A stretch of DNA of 64,000 nt. Source: Microbacteriaceae bacterium (GTDB lineage Bacteria > Actinomycetota > Actinomycetes > Actinomycetales > Microbacteriaceae). Below are positions 17,272 through 25,765 of this stretch, in pieces (the stretch's first letter is position 1; the number at the start of each line of letters is the position of its first letter). The stretch spans positions 669,408 to 733,407 of the forward strand of contig JAHBTA010000001.1 of assembly GCA_019638805.1 (NCBI GenBank), in the 5' to 3' direction. A program made the translations under genes and the position numbers. The notes beneath the pieces were generated by a model. The model ran no database searches. It was given only the letters and a program-made list of their open reading frames with translations, and was not told the DNA's origin.

Positions 17272-19287
17272 CTACTCCTCGGGCTCGGCGACGGGCACGA
17301 CGGGCTCGGTGGCCGGCTCGGTGACCGCGCGCAGCACGGGCCGGTCGATGGGCGCGGTGCTGGTCTCCTCGATGAAGTTCGCGCGCAGCAACTCGCGCAC
17401 CACGGCCTCCCCGTAGCGGGCATCGCCCGCCGGGTGAGCGGATGCGGGGGCCGCCTCGTCCGCGGACGCGGGCTCGCTGGCGGGGTCGGGTTCCGATGCG
17501 TCGGGTTCGGCTGCGTTCGGTTCGACCGCGTCGGGGATGGCCACCACGTTCCACCCGTTGCCGCCGGCCCCGGCATCCTCGGTTGGGCCGTCCGCGGGAT
17601 CCTCCGCCGGCGCGGCCGACCCGGCGGGAGCACCCGGCTCAGCGGCGGTCGCTCTCTCCGCGACGCGGGGGAGGAACTTGACGCGGACCCCGAGCACCTC
17701 GGCGATGGCGGATCGCAGCTGCTCGCTCACGCTCTCGCCCGCCGGCGTTCCCGGGACCGGCCGGAAGCTCGCGACATCGGCCTCGTTGGTGAAGCCCAGC
17801 GTGAGCACGTCGTCGTCGAGGGAGTGCACGGTCGTGGTCGCTACCACGGCCCAGGTGCGTCGGCCCGCCGCGCGCTGGAGCGCTTCGAGCACCTCGGGCC
17901 AGGCGTCGCGCAACTGCGCGGTCGTGACCGGGGTCGCGGGCTCGGGCGTGGGCTCGGGCGTGGGCGTGGTCACGGCGGGCTCCGGAGCGGTCGATTCGGG
18001 TGCCGTCGTCGGTTCAGGGGTGACCCGCTCCACGGGCGCGGGCGTCGAACCCTCCGGCTCCCGTGGCGCGGGAGCGGACTGCACCGGCCCGGCAGGCGCG
18101 GCGGATGCGTCCTCGATGCCCACTCGGCGCTCCAGGCGCTCGACGCGAGCGAGAGCACCGCGCTCGGACTCGTCCGCGGCCGGCACCAGGAGCCGCGCGA
18201 TCATGAGCTCCAGGTGCAGGCGCGGGGAGGTGGCACCGGTCATCTCGGTCAGGGCGGTGTTCGCGATGTCGGCGGCGCGCGAGAGCTCGGCCGACCCGAA
18301 TGCCGACGCCTGGACGGCCATGTGCTCGAGCTCGTCTTCCGGGACGCCGCGCAGCACGGATGCGGCGCTCTCGCGCACGGCCCCGACCACGATGAGGTCG
18401 CGCAGTCGCTCGAGCAGGTCCTCGACGAACCGGCGTGGATCCTGTCCGGTCTGGATGACGCGGTCGACCGCGGCGAAGGCGGCCGATGCATCGCGGGCGC
18501 CCACGGCATCCACGACCTCGTCCAGGAGTGCGCCGTGCGTGTAACCGAGGAGGCCGACCGCGCGCTCGTAGCCGACCGTGACCGTGCCGCCCTCGGACTC
18601 GGACCCGGCGATGAGCTGGTCCAGCAGGGACAGGGTGTCGCGCACCGACCCGCCGCCGGCCCGCACCACGAGCGAGAGCACACCCGGCTGCACCGCGACG
18701 CCCTCGGTCTGGCACAGCTGCTGCACGTAGTCGAGCATCTGCGCGGGCGGCACGAGCCGGAACGGGTAGTGGTGCGTGCGCGATCGGATGGTCGCGATGA
18801 CCTTCTCGGGCTCGGTGGTCGCGAACACGAACTTCACGTGCTCGGGCGGCTCTTCCACGATCTTGAGCAGGGCGTTGAACCCGCCCGAGGTCACCATGTG
18901 CGCCTCGTCGACGATGAAGATCTTGTAGCGATCGCGGGCGGGGGCGAAGACCGCCCGCTCGCGCAGGTCGCGGGCGTCGTCGACGCCGCCGTGACTGGCC
19001 GCGTCGATCTCCACGACGTCCAGCGAGCCCCCGCCCTCGCGCGAGAGCTCGACGCACGACGGGCACACCCCGCAGGGCGTGTCGGTCGGACCCTCGACGC
19101 AGTTGAGGCAGCGGGCGAGGATGCGCGCGCTCGTGGTCTTACCGCAACCGCGCGGCCCCGAGAACAGGTAGGCGTGGCCGACCTTGTCGTTGCGCAGCGC
19201 GGTGCGCAACGGATCGGTCACCTGCGCCTGGCCGATGAGTTCGGCGAACGTCTCGGGCCGATAGCGGCGGTAGAGGGCGGTGACCAC
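17272..19287 (-). CDS. dnaX: DNA polymerase III subunit gamma/tau
   Basis: A 671-residue clamp-loader subunit. The AAA+ region starts [14 protein letters not shown], with Walker [11 protein letters not shown], a four-Cys zinc module (CLNC ... CGVCPSC), the DEAH Walker B in IVDEAHMVT, and SRT sensor elements. The C-terminal third is Pro/Ala/Glu-rich linker and tau-like domain. I saw no A-rich slippery heptamer, so a shorter gamma product by frameshifting is not supported. The GTG start is 6 nt after TACTCT, a promoter that overlaps the 3' end of the upstream anchored-protein gene, so dnaX is probably transcribed on its own with recR and the HAD gene following. Confidence 0.96.
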   Translation of the reverse strand: MVTALYRRYRPETFAELIGQAQVTDPLRTALRNDKVGHAYLFSGPRGCGKTTSARILARCLNCVEGPTDTPCGVCPSCVELSREGGGSLDVVEIDAASHGGVDDARDLRERAVFAPARDRYKIFIVDEAHMVTSGGFNALLKIVEEPPEHVKFVFATTEPEKVIATIRSRTHHYPFRLVPPAQMLDYVQQLCQTEGVAVQPGVLSLVVRAGGGSVRDTLSLLDQLIAGSESEGGTVTVGYERAVGLLGYTHGALLDEVVDAVGARDASAAFAAVDRVIQTGQDPRRFVEDLLERLRDLIVVGAVRESAASVLRGVPEDELEHMAVQASAFGSAELSRAADIANTALTEMTGATSPRLHLELMIARLLVPAADESERGALARVERLERRVGIEDASAAPAGPVQSAPAPREPEGSTPAPVERVTPEPTTAPESTAPEPAVTTPTPEPTPEPATPVTTAQLRDAWPEVLEALQRAAGRRTWAVVATTTVHSLDDDVLTLGFTNEADVASFRPVPGTPAGESVSEQLRSAIAEVLGVRVKFLPRVAERATAAEPGAPAGSAAPAEDPADGPTEDAGAGGNGWNVVAIPDAVEPNAAEPDASEPDPASEPASADEAAPASAHPAGDARYGEAVVRELLRANFIEETSTAPIDRPVLRAVTEPATEPVVPVAEPEE

Positions 19288-19291
19288 CCCC

Positions 19292-21058
19292 TCAGAGTAG
19301 TCGGCGCCTGCGACGCAGGCTCGCGACTCCGACCATCGCCAGACCCGCCCAGAACAGCGTCATCCCGGGGAGGAGCAGTCCCCACGGCGATGACCCGGTG
19401 AGGGCCAGCGCGCCGCCCGGGCCGGCGGCCGGACCGGCGGCCGGACCGGCGGGTCCGGCCGGGCCGCTCGTGATCGTGACCCCGCCGACCGCGCCGGCCA
19501 CGGTGTTCGGGCCGACGACCGCGCGGGAGAGGTTCAGCACGGCCGCACCGCCGCCCGGCAGCACGGCACTCAGGAGCGTCAGACGCAGTGCGGTCTCGGC
19601 GAACACGTCGCCGACGGCCGGGGCGGCGGGCTCCTGCACGTTGACCCGCAGTGACACGATGCCCGTCACGACACCGGCGAGCGCCGGGTCCAGGAGCGCG
19701 AGGAGCGGAACCACGACGTCGGCCTGCACATCGTCGAGCACGTCGTTCAGAAGCCCCGACGTGGCCGAGGCCAGTACCCCCGCGACCGCGCTCAGCGCGG
19801 ACGCCTCCAGGGTCGAGCACACCAGGTCGCCGAGCACCGGGACGACGCAGATGCTCGCGTTGAGCACGTCGATCGAGACCGTGCCCGGCGCGGAGGCGAG
19901 AAGCTGCGCGACCGTGCCCGCGACATGGATGGTGGCCACATTCCCGAGGATCGGTGCGGTCACGCTCAGGTCCACCGCCACTGCCGCGGACTGCACCGCC
20001 GTGACCACCGCTGCGGCGATGTCGTCCACCAGGTCGTCGATGAGGCTCTCCACACCGTCGGCGATCATGGCGAGCACGGCCGCCGAGAGCACCTCGGTGT
20101 TCGGTGCCAGCGAGTTGAGGTCGTTGGTCGGGTCGGAATCGGACTCCAGCAGTGCCCGGATATCGACCGTGATGATCCCGGTCCCGAGGTCGACCTCGAT
20201 GGGGGATCCGACGCCGAGGGGCGGGGCGGCCGCGCCGATCAGGGGTGCGAGTGCCGCATCCAGATCGACGTCCACGGATGCGCCCGCCCCCAGGACGCCG
20301 AGGGTGAGTCCCGGCGCGGCGGCGCTGACCGCGGACAGCAGCGACCCGGAGCCAGAACCCACCAGGTCCGAGACCAGCGGGTCCACCACGCTGTCGACGG
20401 CCGTGCGCGCGGCCGCCGAGATGCCCCGCACCGCCTGACTGTCGATCGCCAGGCGCAGTCCGGCGATCTCGTAGTCGCCCGTGGGGGCCGTGACGGCGTC
20501 GGCGGCGGCCTGGGCGCTGACCGCGCCGAGCTGCAGGTGCAGATCGCCGACCGCGGAGGCGTCGACCCCGGCCGTGCCCAGCAGCGACCCGAGGTCGAAC
20601 TCGAAAGCCGTGGGGGCACCGCCCGGCCCCACCGGGCCGACGCCGATCGCCCCATCGCTCGCGACCGCGCCGACGGCGCCCAGCGACGACGCGTCCGCGT
20701 TCGCGGCGGCGTACTGGCCGATGACCCCCAGGTCGACCGCGTTCAACGGCACCTGAAGTCCGCCCGCGACCTCCAGCTGCAGGGCCTGCAGGACCGCGAC
20801 GCTCAGCGACCCGGTGTCGACGACATCCGCCGATCCGTCGCTGGTCGCCTCCGTCCCGGCGAGGGAGGCGAGCACCGACAGGTCGGAGCCGATGAGGCTT
20901 CCCGAGAGCAGCTGCCCGCTCGCATACGAGTTGTCGCCCGTGGCGGCGGATGCGGGCCCCACCCCCGCGAACAGCGTCGCGGTCGCGACGGCGAGCGCTG
21001 CCGCGATGGTCGTCAATGCCCTGTGAAGGCGCGCTCGCGCGCGCGGCGTCGTCGCCAC
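19292..21058 (-). CDS. Choice-of-anchor G family surface protein
   Basis: A 588-residue exported protein. A basic N-terminus, a hydrophobic core (ALTTIAAALAVATATLFAG) and an ASAA cleavage region form a signal peptide. The body is low-complexity, rich in Ala, Val, Gly, Asp and Leu, with one pair of Cys in the middle (NASICVVPV and DLVCSTLEA). The C-terminus has a Gly/Pro/Ala linker, an LALTG motif, a hydrophobic segment and five arginines, the pattern of a sortase substrate. Proteins of this family occur in Microbacteriaceae, and their function is unknown. The GTG start has GGGGGAA 3 nt upstream; a longer frame upstream would give a non-signal N-terminus. Confidence 0.8.
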   Translation of the reverse strand: MATTPRARARLHRALTTIAAALAVATATLFAGVGPASAATGDNSYASGQLLSGSLIGSDLSVLASLAGTEATSDGSADVVDTGSLSVAVLQALQLEVAGGLQVPLNAVDLGVIGQYAAANADASSLGAVGAVASDGAIGVGPVGPGGAPTAFEFDLGSLLGTAGVDASAVGDLHLQLGAVSAQAAADAVTAPTGDYEIAGLRLAIDSQAVRGISAAARTAVDSVVDPLVSDLVGSGSGSLLSAVSAAAPGLTLGVLGAGASVDVDLDAALAPLIGAAAPPLGVGSPIEVDLGTGIITVDIRALLESDSDPTNDLNSLAPNTEVLSAAVLAMIADGVESLIDDLVDDIAAAVVTAVQSAAVAVDLSVTAPILGNVATIHVAGTVAQLLASAPGTVSIDVLNASICVVPVLGDLVCSTLEASALSAVAGVLASATSGLLNDVLDDVQADVVVPLLALLDPALAGVVTGIVSLRVNVQEPAAPAVGDVFAETALRLTLLSAVLPGGGAAVLNLSRAVVGPNTVAGAVGGVTITSGPAGPAGPAAGPAAGPGGALALTGSSPWGLLLPGMTLFWAGLAMVGVASLRRRRRLL

Positions 21059-21200
21059 GGTTCCCCCGATCCGGGCTCCGGTGCGCGGCCGACGCGGGTG
21101 GTTGGTCCGCGTCGACGGGTGCGCGAGAGCCCCGTTGCCGAGAATTACACCGCTCATCCGGTACCCGGGGCACGTCCCCGAACTGGTGTCGTTAGACTGT

Positions 21201-21296
21201 CCAGGACTCCCCGCGTGGCGCCATCCAGGCCAACTCCCCCAGGACGGAAACGCAGCAAGGGTAACCGGGCTCTGGCGGGTGCGCGGGGGGTCCTCA
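21201..21296 (+). ncRNA. ffs: Small signal recognition particle RNA (4.5S type)
   Basis: The invariant bacterial SRP core is present: a CCAGGACGGAAACGCAGCAA segment at about 21239-21258 containing the Ffh-binding GGAA tetraloop, with matching strands on each side. The ends pair as AGGACTCCCCGCG with CGCGGGGGGTCCT, a long terminal stem. The length of about 96 nt is that of the short, Alu-less form used by actinobacteria. A TAGACT -10 box at 21193-21198 fits the start. It targets membrane and secreted proteins with Ffh. The exact ends are estimated from the stem. Confidence 0.93.
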
Positions 21297-21381
21297 GGAG
21301 GATTCGCCTAGTGGCCTATGGCGCACGCTTGGAAAGCGTGTTGGGTGAAAGCCCTCGGGGGTTCGAATCCCCCATCCTCCG
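21297..21381 (+). tRNA. tRNA-Ser (anticodon GGA)
   Basis: The acceptor stem GGAGGAT pairs with ATCCTCC, followed by a G discriminator. The anticodon stem CACGC/GCGTG encloses the loop TTGGAAA with anticodon GGA at 21331-21333. There is a long variable arm (TTGGGTGAAAGCCCTC) typical of type II serine tRNAs, and a GTTCGAATC T-loop. CCA is not encoded. It begins directly where the SRP RNA stem ends, so both RNAs may come from one transcript. Confidence 0.97.
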
Positions 21382-21384
21382 CGC

Positions 21385-22065
21385 ATGACCACGACCGACG
21401 ACCCCGGAAGACCGGCCGACACGGTCCGGGCGGGTGCTCCGGACGACGGCTACCGTGTCCTGGTGCGCCCGCGCCGTTCCCTCCTGCTGACCGGCTTCGT
21501 CTCGATCGCGCTGGCCATGATCCCGCTGTTCGGGGTGCTCTACTGGTTCGGCGCCGAGCACGACAGCTGGATCCCCGTCGCGATCGTGCACGCCGTCACC
21601 ATCGCCGCCGCGGTGCTCGTGCTCGTGCGGCAGCTCAGCGTCTTCTCGGCGGTGACCGACGACGAGCTCATCGGACGCGGGATCTTCAGCCCGCTCATCC
21701 GGGTGCCGCTGTCCCGCATCGCCGCGGTCGACCTGGTGGAGACCTACGTGGGCCAGGCTCCCGACACGGCCACCCAGCTCCTGGTGCGCGACGCGGGCGG
21801 CGGGCGCCTCTTCCGGATGCGGGGGAACTTCTATCGGCCCGGCGACCTCCAGCGCATCGCCGCCGCGCTCCCGGTTCCCGGGCGGATCGCGACGGAGCCC
21901 ATCCCGCTGGGCGAGTTCTTCCGCGCCTACCCCGGGAGCGCGTACTGGTTCGAGAACCGGCCCGTGCTGCGCGTCGTGGTCTTCGTCGTCGCGCTCCTCG
22001 TCGCGCTCGGCGTGGGGGCCTGGGTCATGACGATCCTGGGCATGCCGATCGGGTTCGACGCGTAG
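21385..22065 (+). CDS. PH-domain-like membrane protein of unknown function
   Basis: A 226-residue protein with two hydrophobic helices near residues 33-55 and 63-82. A soluble bacterial PH-like region follows (VTDDELIGRGIFSPLIRVPLSRIAAVDLV...), and a last membrane helix lies near residues 195-218. Many actinobacterial proteins of this design exist with no assigned function. The ATG lies only 3 nt after the tRNA 3' end and has no Shine-Dalgarno site, so translation would depend on processing of a tRNA-mRNA transcript or on a different start. Confidence 0.7.
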   Translation: MTTTDDPGRPADTVRAGAPDDGYRVLVRPRRSLLLTGFVSIALAMIPLFGVLYWFGAEHDSWIPVAIVHAVTIAAAVLVLVRQLSVFSAVTDDELIGRGIFSPLIRVPLSRIAAVDLVETYVGQAPDTATQLLVRDAGGGRLFRMRGNFYRPGDLQRIAAALPVPGRIATEPIPLGEFFRAYPGSAYWFENRPVLRVVVFVVALLVALGVGAWVMTILGMPIGFDA

Positions 22066-22088
22066 CCGCGGCCTCCACGGCACCCCGG

Positions 22089-22163
22089 TCAGCGCTTGAA
22101 GAGCTTCCCGAGGATCACCCGCGCCACGCGACCCGCTGTTCGGCCGTTCACGGTGCACACGGT
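22089..22163 (-). pseudogene. Possible C-terminal gene fragment (HerA-like helicase tail?)
   Basis: Reading the minus strand, the last codons before a TGA give TAGRVARVILGKLFKR. This resembles the basic C-terminal tail of DUF853/HerA-like ATPases (GRQLVRGLLGSLF-type endings), with nothing recognisable upstream. The ABC ATPase gene of the next cluster ends within 15 nt of it. The simplest reading is a 3' remnant left when the neighbouring cluster inserted. It is short, so this is tentative. Confidence 0.3.
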
Positions 22164-22176
22164 CGAATCGTCGTCC

Positions 22177-22989
22177 TCAGCCCAGGGCCCAGCGCAGCTG
22201 GCGTCGGCGCGCCTGCTCCTCCGGGTCTGCGACCAGGTTCGCTACGAGCAGGCGCTTCGTGTACTCCTGCTCCGGACGCTCCGTCACGACGCCGGTGTCG
22301 CCGGTTTCCACGATGCGGCCCTGGTGCATGACGGCGACGCGATGGCTCATGTAGCGCACCACCGCGAGATCGTGAGTGATGAAGAGGTAGGCGACGCCGG
22401 TTCGTTCCTGGATCTCGATGAGCAGGTCGAGCACGCGCAATTGAGTGGTGAGATCCAAGGCCGAGACCGGCTCGTCGCACACGATCAGTCGCGGATCGAG
22501 TGCGAGCGCGCGGGCGATGGCGATCCTCTGCCGCTGCCCGCCCGAGAACTCGCGGGCGTAGCGGGTCAGGGAATCCGGAGGCAAGGAGACCGAGGCCATG
22601 AGCTGCCGAATCCGCTCGTCGGCGTCGAGTCGCTTCACGCCTTGCGCGATGAGGGGTTCGACCAGGATGTCGCTGACGGTCATCGAGGGGTTCAGCGAAC
22701 TGTACGGGTCCTGGAAGACCGCTTGCAGCTCGGTCGCCAGCCGTCGTCGGCCCCTTCTGTCCAACCTCGTGATGTCGGTGCCGTCGAAGACGATCGATCC
22801 GCGGGACGCCGGGACCAGGCCGAGTACGGTCCGACCGAGCGTGGTCTTCCCGGAACCCGACTCGCCGACCAGTCCCAGCGTCTCGCCGGCGGAGATCGCG
22901 ATGCTGACGTCATGCAGCGCCTGCTTCGCCGAGCGTCCACGACCGTAGACCACGTCCAGGTGATTCACTTCCAGCAGCGATTCGCTCAT
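22177..22989 (-). CDS. Oligopeptide-type ABC transporter ATPase (OppF/DppF-like)
   Basis: A 270-residue ATPase. It has Walker A GESGSGKTT, the peptide-family Q-loop AVFQDPYSSLNP, the signature FSGGQRQR, Walker B LIVCDEPVSALD and the switch His in FITHDL. The C-terminus is the short oligopeptide-type extension. It overlaps the permease-ATPase fusion gene upstream by ATGA. With the fused ATPase it should form the heterodimeric motor of an importer whose other genes are at 22986-25765 and 31710-33245. Given the rhamnosidase in the same operon, rhamnose-containing oligosaccharides rather than peptides are the likely cargo (inference). Confidence 0.92.
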   Translation of the reverse strand: MSESLLEVNHLDVVYGRGRSAKQALHDVSIAISAGETLGLVGESGSGKTTLGRTVLGLVPASRGSIVFDGTDITRLDRRGRRRLATELQAVFQDPYSSLNPSMTVSDILVEPLIAQGVKRLDADERIRQLMASVSLPPDSLTRYAREFSGGQRQRIAIARALALDPRLIVCDEPVSALDLTTQLRVLDLLIEIQERTGVAYLFITHDLAVVRYMSHRVAVMHQGRIVETGDTGVVTERPEQEYTKRLLVANLVADPEEQARRRQLRWALG

Positions 22990-24818
22990 CCGCGGCGCTC
23001 CCTGGGCACCGAGGAACGCGGCGCGACATCGTCCAGGATCGCGTCCAGCAGCATCCGCGTGTATTCGTGCTGCGGGTCATGGAAGACCTTGGCAACAGCG
23101 CCGTGCTCGACGACGACGCCCTCGCGCATCACCACCACTCGATCGCACAGATCGGCTACCACGCCGAAGTTGTGCGTCACCAGAAGCACGCCCATCTGCC
23201 GCTCCCGCTGGAGGTCGCGCAGCAGGTCGAGGATCTCGGCCTGCACCGTGACGTCGAGCGCGGTCGTGGGCTCGTCCGCGATGAGCAGCTTCGGCTCGCA
23301 GGCGACCGCGCCGGCGATGAGCACGCGCTGCGCCATCCCTCCGGAGATCTCATGCGGATAGGACGCGAAGGTCCGCTTCGGCTCGTGGATGCCCACCCGT
23401 GCGAGCATCTCCATCGCCAGGTGCCTGGCCTGCCGACGTCCCATCTCCGGACGCTGCGCCCGGATGCCGTGCACGAGCTGGGCTCCCACGGTGAAGGACG
23501 GGTCGAGATTCGACATCGGCTCCTGCGGCACATAGCCCATCGCGGTGCCACGGACCGCGACCAGCTCGGCCGGCCGCAGCCCCAGGAGCTCGCGGCCATC
23601 CAGCCGCACCGAGCCCCCGGCGATGATCGCCTCCTCCGGCAGAACCCCGAGCGCGGCGAACACGGTCTGTGTCTTCCCCGACCCGGACTCGCCGACGAGG
23701 CCGACGACCTGCCCGGCCTCGACCTGCACGGACACGCCGTGGACGACCTCGCGGGAATCCGTCTCGCGCGGGTAGGCGATGCGGAGTTCCTCGATCACCA
23801 GCAGCGGCTCCTGACCAGGTCGCCCGGAGTCCTGGCGCTCGGAGCCGGCGGCCATGGGCGCGGCGCGGGTCCCGAGCGTCCTGGTGACGGCGGCATCGCC
23901 GAGGAGCTGCACGATCTGCCGGCGGCGCGCTCGGCGGCTCGGTTTGACATAGGTCCCCTGCAGGGCGTCGCGGACCGCGTTGCCGACCAGCACGAACGCG
24001 GCCATCACCAGCCCGAGAGCGAGCCCCGGCCAGATGAGCTGCCAGCCGGCCCGGTAGATGTTCGCGAAGGCGTCGGTGAGCATCCCTCCCCAGCTGGGCC
24101 GCTGGCGGTCACTCAGTCCGAGGAACTCGAGACCCGCCTGGACGGCGAGCGCCGTCCCCGCGAGGAACGAGGTCATGATGATGATCGGCGCGCGGATGGC
24201 GATCAGCACATGACGCCCCACGATCCGCGCATCGGAGAGCCCCGAGACCCGCGCGGCGTCGACGTACAACTCGGACTTCACCCCGCGGGTCAGGGTGCGC
24301 GTCAGCCAGAAGAAGCTCGGGGACGACAGCACGCCGAGGACCGCCATGGCCACCTCCATCGACGCGTCGACCAGGGTGTAGAGGGCGATCAGCACGATGA
24401 TGCCCGGGACGGCCATCAGCACGGCGGCCCCCCACGACCCGAGGCTGTCGAACAGCTTTCCATAGTAGCCCGCGATCAGCCCCGTGACGACGCCGAGGAC
24501 GACGGAGATGCTGACCACGATCAGCACCCCCACCATGGCGCCTCGAGATCCTGCGATGAGGCGGCTCAGGATATCGCGCCCGAACTTGTCGCCACCCAGC
24601 AGATAGTCCGTGGTGAAAGGGGGTGCGTTCGTGAGCTGGATCTGGACGGAGTTCGGCGGGAATGGCGTCAGCCACTCCTCGGCGATCGCGAGCACGATCG
24701 CGACGAGGATCACGAGGATGCTGCCGATCGCCAGGGGGCTGCGCAGGAGATGGCGGACCAGTCCCGGGCGGCCGCCAGTACCGGCGGCCGATGCCGTGCC
24801 GGTCAGGTCCGCGCTCAT
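22986..24818 (-). CDS. Fused ABC permease-ATPase, oligopeptide type (DppC-OppD fusion)
   Basis: A 610-residue two-domain protein. Residues 1 to about 300 form a DppC-type permease with a GGDKFGRDILSRLIAGSR segment, about six membrane helices and an EAA-type loop (DAARVSGLSDARIVGRHV). After an Arg-rich linker, the region from about 335 on is an OppD-type ATPase with Walker A GESGSGKTQT near 370, Q-loop GYVPQEPMSNLDP, signature ISGGMAQR, Walker B LLIADEPTTALD and VTHNF. Such fusions are known in actinobacterial peptide/nickel-type systems. The fusion replaces two genes and keeps the same order. The start was set at MSADLTG because it overlaps the upstream stop by 4 nt. Confidence 0.9.
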   Translation of the reverse strand: MSADLTGTASAAGTGGRPGLVRHLLRSPLAIGSILVILVAIVLAIAEEWLTPFPPNSVQIQLTNAPPFTTDYLLGGDKFGRDILSRLIAGSRGAMVGVLIVVSISVVLGVVTGLIAGYYGKLFDSLGSWGAAVLMAVPGIIVLIALYTLVDASMEVAMAVLGVLSSPSFFWLTRTLTRGVKSELYVDAARVSGLSDARIVGRHVLIAIRAPIIIMTSFLAGTALAVQAGLEFLGLSDRQRPSWGGMLTDAFANIYRAGWQLIWPGLALGLVMAAFVLVGNAVRDALQGTYVKPSRRARRRQIVQLLGDAAVTRTLGTRAAPMAAGSERQDSGRPGQEPLLVIEELRIAYPRETDSREVVHGVSVQVEAGQVVGLVGESGSGKTQTVFAALGVLPEEAIIAGGSVRLDGRELLGLRPAELVAVRGTAMGYVPQEPMSNLDPSFTVGAQLVHGIRAQRPEMGRRQARHLAMEMLARVGIHEPKRTFASYPHEISGGMAQRVLIAGAVACEPKLLIADEPTTALDVTVQAEILDLLRDLQRERQMGVLLVTHNFGVVADLCDRVVVMREGVVVEHGAVAKVFHDPQHEYTRMLLDAILDDVAPRSSVPRERRG

Positions 24819-25765
24819 CCCACCCTCGCCTTCGGCGTCAGCAGCCCGTTGATGATGTCCACCAGTACGTTGACGACCACGACCACCACCACCATGAACA
24901 CCACCACGCCGAGCACCACCGGGATGTCCCCGAGGACGCCGGAGGTCAGCGCGAGGTTGCCGAGTCCGGGCAGAGCGAAGATGCGCTCGACGATCACCGC
25001 ACCGCCGAGAGTGCCGATGACCTCCAGGGACAGCACGGTGAACGCCGGAGCCGCCGCGTTGCGCAACGCGTGCCGGAACACGATCGCGCGCTCGGAGATG
25101 CCGCGGGAGCGCAGCGTGCGCACGTAGTCCTGACGCAGCACGTCCAGCATCGCGCCGCGCAGCTGCGTGCCCACCGAGGCGACGTTGCCGATCGCGATCG
25201 CGATGGAGGGCAGGAAGATGGATGCGAGCCAACCGCCGAAGGACGTGGTGATCGGCACGTATCCCGTGGCGGGGAACAGCCGCAGGCCGAGCGCGAACAC
25301 GAGGACGAGCACGAGCGCGAGCCAGTAGCCCGGTATCGCACGTACCGCGACCGCGAGGAGCTGCAGGACGCGGTCGACCAGTCCCCCGCGGGTGGCCGCT
25401 CCGACCCCCAGCGCCACGCTGAGGATCACGGTGAGCAGCAGGCTGACGGCCACCAGGCTGAGCGTGATCGGGATCCGCGTCGCCATGATGGCGGTCACCT
25501 CGACGTTCGAGACGAACGACCTGCCGAGGTCGCCGGTGATGACGCCGATGAACCAATCGACGTACTGCTCGGGGATGGGTCTGTTCAGCCCCAGTGCCTC
25601 CGCCTTAGCCGCGACGAACTCGGGTCCGGCATCGGACTGGGAGCCCAGGAGGCTGCGTGCGATGGCCTCGCCGCCGCGCACATAGAGGAGCAGGAAGCAC
25701 AGGGCGGTGACGGCGACGAAGACGAACGCCCCGGTCGCGAGCCGCCTGGCGAGGTAGCCGATCAT
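24815..25765 (-). CDS. Oligopeptide-type ABC transporter permease (DppB-like)
   Basis: A 316-residue permease. The N-terminal first helix is followed by a large external loop (LGLNRPIPEQYVDWF ... GDLGRSF), as in the DppB family. The core has about five further helices and the EAA loop DYVRTLRSRGISERAIVFRHALRNA, cut here into RTLRSRGISERAIVFRHALR. It ends with VDIINGLLTPKAR, typical of the family. It overlaps the NHL-protein gene upstream and the fusion gene downstream by ATGA each. It should pair with the permease half of the fusion protein. Confidence 0.92.
   Translation of the reverse strand: MIGYLARRLATGAFVFVAVTALCFLLLYVRGGEAIARSLLGSQSDAGPEFVAAKAEALGLNRPIPEQYVDWFIGVITGDLGRSFVSNVEVTAIMATRIPITLSLVAVSLLLTVILSVALGVGAATRGGLVDRVLQLLAVAVRAIPGYWLALVLVLVFALGLRLFPATGYVPITTSFGGWLASIFLPSIAIAIGNVASVGTQLRGAMLDVLRQDYVRTLRSRGISERAIVFRHALRNAAAPAFTVLSLEVIGTLGGAVIVERIFALPGLGNLALTSGVLGDIPVVLGVVVFMVVVVVVVNVLVDIINGLLTPKARVG

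Noticed and set aside
17272..19287. Programmed frameshift in dnaX for a gamma subunit
   Set aside because: No A-rich slippery heptamer with stem-loop was found.
21297..22180. Genomic island integrated at tRNA-Ser
   Set aside because: No integrase, no direct repeat of the tRNA 3' end was seen, and an intact membrane-protein gene lies between the tRNA and the accessory genes.
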